Of a DNA stretch of 64,000 bases, positions 54,237 through 61,816 are shown piece by piece. The position numbers and the translations under genes were made by a program. A model generated the notes under the pieces. It worked only from the letters and a program-made list of their open reading frames with translations. It made no database searches and was not told the DNA's origin. Within the stretch, counting starts at the first letter, position 1. Each line of letters begins with the position of its first letter. The DNA comes from Desertivirga brevis (GTDB lineage: Bacteria > Bacteroidota > Bacteroidia > Sphingobacteriales > Sphingobacteriaceae), in the NCBI RefSeq assembly GCF_017355835.1, contig NZ_JAFEWF010000012.1:1-64000 (forward strand), read 5' to 3'.

Positions 54237-54449
54237 ATGGACAACCTACCCGAGAATGGAAATTCTGTAGATACTATTTTATCAGATCTTGAGGCTGAGC
54301 AATACGTCAGGGCTTTTTGGCGAGAGCCTACAGATGAGGAATTGAAAGAGCTAGCCCTGTACATAGCAACAGATTACGTTGAAGGGATGAGTAACTATAT
54401 GGAACTTGAGATAGGCGATCGCGACAGGATTCTGGAGGAAAATCCTTGA
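54237..54449 (+). pseudogene. Truncated second copy of the 46304 gene
   Basis: A 70-codon ORF (MDNLPENGNSVDTILSDLEA ... SNYMELEIG) that is about 92 percent identical at the DNA level, by eye, to the first ~180 bases of the gene at 46304. After residue ~62 it diverges (DRDRILEENP) and stops, so it lacks the beta-rich C-terminal half. Upstream the shared 20-base block lies at 54207-54226, nearer to the ATG than in copy 1. Either a decayed duplicate or a short-form protein. Bases 54450-54738 downstream show no gene. Confidence 0.6.
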
Positions 54450-54738
54450 AAATCCTCCTATAACAGCCAAGTGGCTTCATTCCCATGTAAAACTGTTCTC
54501 TTCAGCAAAAACAGGATGCATTCCTTCCCGTCAGGATTTGCAATGTTTATGATAATGAGGATTGGATATAATATAAATTATGACTTATTTAGCTAACAAC
54601 AATAACCAATATGAATTAACCATTAACAACGAGGAATAGGGACCTTTATTTTTTTATCTTTCAATGACAACGTTAGCGTAATTGTTAAAAAAGATGGAAA
54701 TTTAGAAACATCCTTCCCCTGATCATTAGTTTACCTAT

Positions 54739-55278
54739 ATGGATGATAAGGAAGAGCTACTTTTACAGCAAATAAAGAATGGAGACGGACTGCGGGGCTA
54801 TGAACAGATCTTCAAGCATTATTATAAGGGAATAGTATTAGAAGCCTTTTACATTCTTAAAGATGAGATGGAGGCTGAGGATCTGGTGCAGTCATTTTTT
54901 TTGGAGGCCTGGGAGAAGCAAATTCTAGGTAATATTAACACCTCTCTACGGTCTTATCTTCATACTGCAGTCAGGAACCGCTGTTTTAATCTGCTGGAAA
55001 AAAGGAAAACCGAGGAAAAGAGGCTGAACAGCTTTTTGGATACTTTAGATGAATTTTCTGTTAACCCAGACCTGGAGAGGAAGGAATTTTCTAAACGACT
55101 CGAACTGATGCTAGCCGCCTTGCCGAAACAGCGTTTGGAAGTTGTAAACCTAGTATATTTGGAAGAAAAGAAGTATCAGGAAGCAGCCAGCGCTATGGGA
55201 ATTAGTATCAATTCGGTTAAAACTCACCTGAAGCTTGCTCTGAAGAGTTTACGATCAAAATTAAATTCTTTAATTTGA
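54739..55278 (+). CDS. ECF-family RNA polymerase sigma factor
   Basis: A 179-aa sigma-70 factor of the extracytoplasmic function type. Region 2 (residues ~20-90: IFKHYYKGIVLEAFYILKDE, AEDLVQSFFLEAWEK) and region 4 HTH (YLEEKKYQEAASAMGISINS, SVKTHLKLALKSLRS) are both present. It is the first gene of a sigma/FecR/SusC/SusD set, and its activity should be held by the FecR protein encoded 37 nt downstream. A short RBS-poor start; the promoter is expected in 54450-54738. Confidence 0.92.
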   Translation: MDDKEELLLQQIKNGDGLRGYEQIFKHYYKGIVLEAFYILKDEMEAEDLVQSFFLEAWEKQILGNINTSLRSYLHTAVRNRCFNLLEKRKTEEKRLNSFLDTLDEFSVNPDLERKEFSKRLELMLAALPKQRLEVVNLVYLEEKKYQEAASAMGISINSVKTHLKLALKSLRSKLNSLI

Positions 55279-55314
55279 TTCACCCGCTTTTCTGTAATAG
55301 CTGTCAACGAATAA

Positions 55315-56463
55315 ATGAAAGAGGACAAGGATATCATTTCGCTAATGTTTCAGAAGCTGGGAGGAACCATTTCTCCTGAGGATGATGAATTTTTGAATGA
55401 CCGTCTTCTTGAAGATGAAGAGCTAAGAGAAAAGTGGAAGGAGATCGAGACGTTTGGTAAATCGCATTCGTCGGAAAGATTCCTTAAGAAAATTAACGAA
55501 GAAACAGCCTGGAGTAAAATTGAAGCTCAGATAGAAAAATTACAGGCAGAGGAACCTAGGAAATACTCTTACAAGTTTTATTTTCCTGCTGCGGCTATTT
55601 GCATTATCACATTTGCCTTATCAATTTATTTTTATCTTAAGCCCGGCGTAGCAGAACATTCAACGGCGATTAAAAAGCAGAGTTTTCCTGCGGGTATTAA
55701 ACTGACCCTGCAAGATGGGACGTCTGTTGATTTAGATGTTAAGGGAAAGAAAGATATAGATGTCCTGGGTACTACCGTTACTGCAAGTGAGGACGGCCTT
55801 TATCTAGGCAATGTAAAAGGAGATTCAAATCAGTGGAGTACACTAAGCATCCCTGCGAAACTGGATTATAAAATTGTTTTGGCAGATGGGACGGAAGTCT
55901 TTTTGAATTCCTCCTCGAGTTTAAAATTCCCTATCAAGTTCACAGGGATAAAAAGAGAAGTTTTCCTAGCAGGCGAGGCTTACTTTAAAGTAGCTAGAGA
56001 TGAAAAAAAGCCGTTTATTGTTCACACACCTGAAACGGATGTTCAAGTACTTGGAACGGAATTTAATATAGATGCCTATACTCCAGCCGTTGTTACATCC
56101 TTAGTTCATGGGGCAGTGAAAACTTCCGCAGGTAACGGCGATCACATTGTTTTGCACCCAGGCATTCAGGCTAAATATTTAAGAGGAAAAGGCTTTTCCA
56201 CTTCGTCATTTGACCCAGCCTCGGTTACTTCCTGGATGGCGGGATCATATCATTTTGAAGATGAGGATTTGGCTACCATTGCTAAAATTATTCCACGCTG
56301 GTTTGATATTAATAGTGTAGTATTTGATAATAAATCACTGGAAGATCTTCGCATTACCGGGGAGATAAACAAACATAAGCCTTTAAACCTGTTTCTGCAT
56401 AATATCGAAGCTGCCACCGGAGCAAAATGTATCCTTAAGGGGGATGTCCTTCATCTAAAATAA
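55315..56463 (+). CDS. FecR-family anti-sigma factor
   Basis: A 382-aa single-span membrane protein. The N-terminal cytoplasmic part (~85 aa) would bind the sigma factor, a helix at about 88-108 (FYFPAAAICIITFALSIYFY) crosses the inner membrane, and the periplasmic part carries the FecR domain (DGTEVFLNSSSSLKFPIKF, REVFLAGEAYFKVARDEKKP). The C-terminal domain ends MAGSYHFEDEDLATIAKI. It receives a signal from the STN domain of the following SusC. Normal length for Bacteroidota FecR. Confidence 0.92.
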   Translation: MKEDKDIISLMFQKLGGTISPEDDEFLNDRLLEDEELREKWKEIETFGKSHSSERFLKKINEETAWSKIEAQIEKLQAEEPRKYSYKFYFPAAAICIITFALSIYFYLKPGVAEHSTAIKKQSFPAGIKLTLQDGTSVDLDVKGKKDIDVLGTTVTASEDGLYLGNVKGDSNQWSTLSIPAKLDYKIVLADGTEVFLNSSSSLKFPIKFTGIKREVFLAGEAYFKVARDEKKPFIVHTPETDVQVLGTEFNIDAYTPAVVTSLVHGAVKTSAGNGDHIVLHPGIQAKYLRGKGFSTSSFDPASVTSWMAGSYHFEDEDLATIAKIIPRWFDINSVVFDNKSLEDLRITGEINKHKPLNLFLHNIEAATGAKCILKGDVLHLK

Positions 56464-56539
56464 TATCCCACAAAAAAAATACAATTCTTTTCACCCGTTT
56501 TCATACTATTTCTGTCTAGGGAGAAAAATAACCAATTGT

Positions 56540-59500
56540 ATGAAGAATCTCACACCAGGCAAAGGTTCGGTTCTTGCCTTTGCATTTTTAATGCTATTTA
56601 TGAACACGCTGTTTGGTTATACGCAGAACAATGTTTCTATAACTAAAAGCAGTACAACAATCTCACAGGTCTTTAAAGAGATCAAAAAGCAAACAGGCTT
56701 AACGGTATTTTACAGTAATACCTTATTGAACGACAAAGAAGAGGTGAAAGTCAACTTTGTTAAAGCAAGCCTGGAGGAGGTTATGAACTACCTCCTGAAA
56801 GGCAAAAATGTTAGCTGGAATATAAAGGACCAGTACATCGTGATTCAGAAGAACCAGCCTAGAACAACTACGACAGTTGAAGAGGCTGAACAACGTGAAA
56901 ACATCACAGGAACAGTTACCGACGAAAAAGGAGTGTCGCTACCTGGTGTAAATGTGAAAGTAAAGGGAACAAATACTGTAGCAATAACAGATGCGAATGG
57001 ACGGTTCTCTATTGTTGTTCCTAATACCAGCTCCGTTCTAGTTTTTACCTATATAGGTTTCTCAACTTTGGAAAGGACTGTTGGAAATCAAAAGACACTA
57101 AAGATCACTTTAAAAGAAACCTCTACTGGCCTAAATGAGGTAGTAGTAGTAGGATATGGAACTGTAAGGAAACGCGATCTTACCGGTTCGGTTGCTTCAG
57201 TTAAGGGAGCAGAGATTGCCGAGGTTCCATCTGCGAGTATCATAGAATCTATTCAGGGTAAAGTACCGGGAGTAGATATTACCAGAAGTAGCGGGTCTGC
57301 CTCTTCCGGCGTAAATATTACGGTTCGTGGTAATCGCTCTATCAGCGCGACAAATGGTCCATTGTTCATTGTTGACGGGGTTCAGTATTCGGAGATTCAG
57401 GATATTAATCCAAATGACATCGAGTCTATGGATATCCTTAAAGATGCCTCCTCAACAGCTATCTATGGTTCCAGAGGAGCAAACGGGGTTATTATCATCA
57501 CCACAAAGAAAGGAACTACCGGAAAAGCAACAGTTTCATTTAATCCTTATGCGGGTATTTCACAAGTTGCCAGGTATCCTAACGTCATGAATATGGAGCA
57601 ATGGACTGCCTTAAGGAGGGAAGCTTACCGAACAAATGGTGTGACTGATGATACAAAAGCTTTTAATAGTGCAGAACTGACTGCAATTGCTAATAACCAG
57701 TTTCTTAATTATCAGGATCTATTGATCCATAATGGTACACAACAGGATTATCAGTTAGGTGTGAATGCAGGCACTGAAAATACTAAAGTTTATTTTTCAC
57801 TGGATTATTTACGTGAGAAAGGGATCTTTAAACAGGACTGGTCTAATCGGTATGCTGGAAGATTAAATATTGATCAAAAAATCGGAAAGTTTTTCAAAGC
57901 AGGGATGCAGGCACAGCTCACTCGTTATGAACAAAGTATCCGCCGAGATCCTTTAAATCAGGCAAATAAGATCAATCCTTTAGGTACCGTTTATGATGAT
58001 CAGGGAAATTTCATCGTTTATCCTTTAAGTGGTTCTGCGGTTAGCCCTCTGGCTGATGAACAACCCGACGTTTACACTAACCGTAACTTGCTTACAAGAG
58101 TGCTGACGAATGCTTTTATCGAGGTAAATCCGGCGAAAGGTTTAACAGCACGGTCTACACTTGGGTCAACTATCCTTAACAATCGTGGTGGAACTTATGC
58201 TTCACGTACTTCTATCGATCGGAACGGTTCTGCTCCTTTAGCAACATATACCGCAGGAAACGGATTTTTAATAAACCTTGAAAATGTTGTTAACTATCAG
58301 AAAACCATTAATAAGCATTCCCTGACGCTGACTGGTGTGAATAGCTTTTTATGGAATAGGGCGGATACCATAAGAGCACAGGGGGAAAATCAGCTATCGA
58401 AGAGCCAACTTTTTTATGCACTGGAAAATGCCACCCAGAATATAGGGGTTAATACTGATTATGGCATGTCTAATCTTGTTTCCTTCGCCGGAAGAGTAAA
58501 CTATAGTTTCGATGGAAAATACCTCTTCACTTTTACTGGTAGAACTGACGGTTCTTCAATCCTTGCAAAGGGTAATAAATGGGCATTTTTTCCCTCAGCC
58601 GCTTTTGCCTGGAGAGTGAAGGATGAGCCTTTTCTTAAAAATGTATCCGCGATTGACGATCTGAAGTTACGTGTAAGTTATGGTAAGGCAGGTAACTATT
58701 CTGTGCTTCCCTATTCTACCACCAGTACATTGGTGAAGGTTGCTTTCGGTTGGGATGAAGCTTCAGCACCCGGGTACACAGTAAACAGACGGGTAGGAAA
58801 CGACCAGCTTGGATGGGAAATTACAGCTACAACAAATCTTGGATTAGATATCTCAGTTCTTAAAAACAAGCTATCTGCCACTCTTGATTACTATGATAGC
58901 AAGACATCTGACCTACTGCTTCCACGAGGATTGCCACCAAGTACCGGCGTTAATCAGGTGATACAGAATATCGGAAAAACCAGGAACAGAGGTATAGAAT
59001 TAAGCGCAACTTCAAACAATATCAAGAAAACCAATTTCAGCTGGACTTCCACCTTATCGTTCACACGCAATAAAGAGGAAATAACAGAGCTCTTTTCCGG
59101 AGTAACTGCAGATATAGGAAATGGCTGGTTTGTTGGTTCTCCGATAAGGGTGTTTTATGATTATGAGAAGTTAGGGATCTGGCAGTTGGGAGAGGAAACT
59201 GAGGCAGCAAAGTTCGGTCAAAAACCAGGAGATATTAAGGTGAGGGATCTTAATAATGATGGGAAAATTGATGATACAAATGACCGGACGATCGTCGGAA
59301 GCCAGCGTCCAAGATGGTTTGGAGGGTTGGATAATAGCATCAAGTACAAAAACTTTGATTTCAACGTTTACATTTTTGCTCGTATAGGTCAAATGATTGA
59401 TCCCGATTTTCTTCGCCGTTACGATCCTCAGGGCTTGGGTCAGAGTTCGGGGATTATTAATTATTGGACACCTGAGAACCCTTCGAACCTTTATCCTAGG

Positions 59501-59782
59501 CCGAACTCCGGCCTTTCTCTTGCTAGTATGCGTTTTTCCAGTACTATCGGTTATGTAGATGGGTCATTTTTAAGGGTAAGAAATCTTTCATTAGGATATA
59601 CGTTGCCAAAATCCTTGTTCAATAAAAGCTTCGTCAACAACTTCAGGGTTTATGCAACCGGAAAGAACTTGTTTACCTGGACGAAATCTGACAGATTAAA
59701 GGATTATGATCCGGAAAGGGGAGGTTCTGAAAATTTCCCAATGACCAAATTATACGTGTTCGGTATCAATGCTACTTTCTAA
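56540..59782 (+). CDS. SusC/RagA TonB-dependent transporter with STN signalling domain
   Basis: A 1,080-aa outer-membrane protein: signal peptide, STN domain (residues ~32-100, QVFKEIKKQTGLTVFYSN and ASLEEVMNYLLKGKNVSW), carboxypeptidase-regulatory-like domain (GTVTDEKGVSLPGVNVKVKG), plug (VVVVGYGTVRKRDLTGSVAS, NPNDIESMDILKDASSTAIY) and a C-terminal barrel. The STN domain is the part that talks to FecR in cell-surface signalling. With the sigma factor, FecR and SusD it forms a complete self-regulated import unit. The substrate is unclear; no glycosidase follows within the window. Confidence 0.94.
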   Translation: MKNLTPGKGSVLAFAFLMLFMNTLFGYTQNNVSITKSSTTISQVFKEIKKQTGLTVFYSNTLLNDKEEVKVNFVKASLEEVMNYLLKGKNVSWNIKDQYIVIQKNQPRTTTTVEEAEQRENITGTVTDEKGVSLPGVNVKVKGTNTVAITDANGRFSIVVPNTSSVLVFTYIGFSTLERTVGNQKTLKITLKETSTGLNEVVVVGYGTVRKRDLTGSVASVKGAEIAEVPSASIIESIQGKVPGVDITRSSGSASSGVNITVRGNRSISATNGPLFIVDGVQYSEIQDINPNDIESMDILKDASSTAIYGSRGANGVIIITTKKGTTGKATVSFNPYAGISQVARYPNVMNMEQWTALRREAYRTNGVTDDTKAFNSAELTAIANNQFLNYQDLLIHNGTQQDYQLGVNAGTENTKVYFSLDYLREKGIFKQDWSNRYAGRLNIDQKIGKFFKAGMQAQLTRYEQSIRRDPLNQANKINPLGTVYDDQGNFIVYPLSGSAVSPLADEQPDVYTNRNLLTRVLTNAFIEVNPAKGLTARSTLGSTILNNRGGTYASRTSIDRNGSAPLATYTAGNGFLINLENVVNYQKTINKHSLTLTGVNSFLWNRADTIRAQGENQLSKSQLFYALENATQNIGVNTDYGMSNLVSFAGRVNYSFDGKYLFTFTGRTDGSSILAKGNKWAFFPSAAFAWRVKDEPFLKNVSAIDDLKLRVSYGKAGNYSVLPYSTTSTLVKVAFGWDEASAPGYTVNRRVGNDQLGWEITATTNLGLDISVLKNKLSATLDYYDSKTSDLLLPRGLPPSTGVNQVIQNIGKTRNRGIELSATSNNIKKTNFSWTSTLSFTRNKEEITELFSGVTADIGNGWFVGSPIRVFYDYEKLGIWQLGEETEAAKFGQKPGDIKVRDLNNDGKIDDTNDRTIVGSQRPRWFGGLDNSIKYKNFDFNVYIFARIGQMIDPDFLRRYDPQGLGQSSGIINYWTPENPSNLYPRPNSGLSLASMRFSSTIGYVDGSFLRVRNLSLGYTLPKSLFNKSFVNNFRVYATGKNLFTWTKSDRLKDYDPERGGSENFPMTKLYVFGINATF

Positions 59783-59800
59783 TCCCAAATCAATAATAAG

Positions 59801-61450
59801 ATGAATACATATATTAAAAAATCACTATATATTTTGTTAGGGGCTCTCACTCTAACTTCGTGCAAAGAAACTCTGGAAGAGTACAACCCCGGTGGATTAA
59901 CTGCAGAAAATGTTTATACAACTCCTGAAGGTTTTGAAACCCTTGTTAACGCGGCCTACTCCTATCAGAGATGGTGGTATGGTAAGGAAGAAGCAATTAG
60001 TATTTCAGAAATGGGAACAGACTTATGGATGAGCGGAGCAGGCGACGTTTATCCGGATCTAACTAAATACGTCAATCTTCAGGGAACTAATGGTGCCTTA
60101 AGGATAGAATGGCAAGCTTTATATGGAGGAGTGAATGTTTGTAATGCAGGCCTTAAACGGATCGATAATGCCAATCTAACTACAGCCTTACGCCCCATTC
60201 GCGAAGCTGAGCTGCGATTCTTAAGGGCTTTTTATCTATGGCATATTGTGGAAACCTGGGGTGGCGTGCATTTATCTTTAGAAGAAACGTTTGGAATTGT
60301 TACTGTTGCCAATAAAACTCCGGTAGAAACTTTCTATAACCAAATTATTTCAGATCTCGAATTCGCTGTCAAAAACCTTCCACCGAGTTCAACGGATTTT
60401 GGCAGGGTTACTAAACCTGCTGCTCAGTCTTTTTTAGCTCGAGTTTATCTCTTTAACGGCAAGAATGCTGAAGCGAATAATAATGCAAGAGCTGTCATAA
60501 ACGGCAATTATGGGTTTCAACTGCTACCTAACTTCGCAGATCTATGGAAGATGAGTAACCTTAAGAACAAGGAAGTGGTATATACTGTAAATTACTCTTC
60601 AAATCTTGCCCTTAACGACGTGACTAATGAAATTTCAAACCCTTATGGTCACAGTAGAGGTAGTAATAGTGCTCATATGTTATTTACAATGAAGTATGAC
60701 ACAGAGACAGGAATGACGAGAGATATTGTTAATGGCAGGCCTTTCAACAGATACATGCCTACCCGGTTCCTTCTCGATCTTTACTCTGATAATGATGCCA
60801 GGTATGAGGGCTCTTTCCAGGAAGTATGGTATGCAAATAATACAGATGTTTTAAAAAGAAGACCGAACCAGAAAGTAGGAGATACTGCTATTCTTGCAAC
60901 AAGAAAAGTAATTACAAACGCATCGGCCCGGAATTACCAGGTATACGACCGGAATTTTATTTACAATACAAATGGCACGGTAAAAGATCAGTTAAGGTAT
61001 CCGTCTTTGTCTAAATTCCTTGATCCGACCCGGCCTTCTTTTAATGAGGCTCAAAGTGCAAGGGATGCTTTCGTAATTCGGTTTGCCGAGTTGTACCTGA
61101 TTGCAGCAGAAGCGCAATTGAAATTAGGAAGAGCTGACTCTGCTGCTTATTACATCAACTTCGTGCGCTCCAGGGCTGCGAAGCCAGGAAAAGTTGCCGA
61201 AATGCAAATCAGTGCACCCGATGTAACACTCGATTTTATTCTGGATGAACGGGCAAGGGAATTTGCTGGAGAGCAGATCAGGTGGTATGATTTGAAGAGG
61301 ACTGGGAAGCTGTTGGAGCGCGTACAGAAATACAATCCAGACGTGGCTCCTAATATTCAACCATACCATACCGTGCGACCTATTCCAAGAACCCAATTAG
61401 ATGCGGTGACTAACAAGAACGAGTTTACTCAAAATCAGGGTTATCAATAA
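59801..61450 (+). CDS. SusD/RagB-type outer-membrane lipoprotein
   Basis: A 549-aa lipoprotein, signal peptide ending in lipobox LTSC with lipidated Cys21. SusD helices (EAELRFLRAFYLWHIVETWG, LPPSSTDFGRVTKPAAQSFL) and the C-terminal RagB part (LDFILDERAREFAGEQIRWY, DLKRTGKLLER) are typical. It follows susC by 18 nt and precedes a strong terminator. It is the ligand-binding lid of the transporter encoded just upstream. Confidence 0.94.
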   Translation: MNTYIKKSLYILLGALTLTSCKETLEEYNPGGLTAENVYTTPEGFETLVNAAYSYQRWWYGKEEAISISEMGTDLWMSGAGDVYPDLTKYVNLQGTNGALRIEWQALYGGVNVCNAGLKRIDNANLTTALRPIREAELRFLRAFYLWHIVETWGGVHLSLEETFGIVTVANKTPVETFYNQIISDLEFAVKNLPPSSTDFGRVTKPAAQSFLARVYLFNGKNAEANNNARAVINGNYGFQLLPNFADLWKMSNLKNKEVVYTVNYSSNLALNDVTNEISNPYGHSRGSNSAHMLFTMKYDTETGMTRDIVNGRPFNRYMPTRFLLDLYSDNDARYEGSFQEVWYANNTDVLKRRPNQKVGDTAILATRKVITNASARNYQVYDRNFIYNTNGTVKDQLRYPSLSKFLDPTRPSFNEAQSARDAFVIRFAELYLIAAEAQLKLGRADSAAYYINFVRSRAAKPGKVAEMQISAPDVTLDFILDERAREFAGEQIRWYDLKRTGKLLERVQKYNPDVAPNIQPYHTVRPIPRTQLDAVTNKNEFTQNQGYQ

Positions 61451-61484
61451 AAAATAAAATAATCAGTTCATACAGAAACCAAAA

Positions 61485-61524
61485 AGGGAAGCCGCCTCAA
61501 AAGAATCTGAGGGGGCTTCCTTTT
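61485..61524 (+). terminator. Terminator after the SusD gene
   Basis: GGAAGCCGCCTCA (61487-61499) pairs with TGAGGGGGCTTCC (61508-61520), one mismatch, with an 8-nt loop and a TTTT tail. The following ~290 bp to the sensor gene hold no gene and must carry its promoter. Confidence 0.85.
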
Positions 61525-61816
61525 GCTTATAAGGTAGGCTTGATTTTACTAATGATTTTAATATATTCTTTTCAAATAGAATGAAGAGGCTCGAAGATAT
61601 TGCCTTAGTGCAGGAGGGAGACGAATGTATGTTGCATTGAATTTCGAAATATTTAAACTTCTTCCCTGCCGGTAGTAAAGGAGGAAGCTCAATGTAGGAA
61701 AAGCCGCAGCAGGTAGTTAAGTGCTTGAATTCAGGAAATCTAGTTATTTTTATGCTAACAGTTGGGACCTGGATAATTTTTACCAGTTAAATAGCCTAAA
61801 TAGGGCCTGCATCTAT

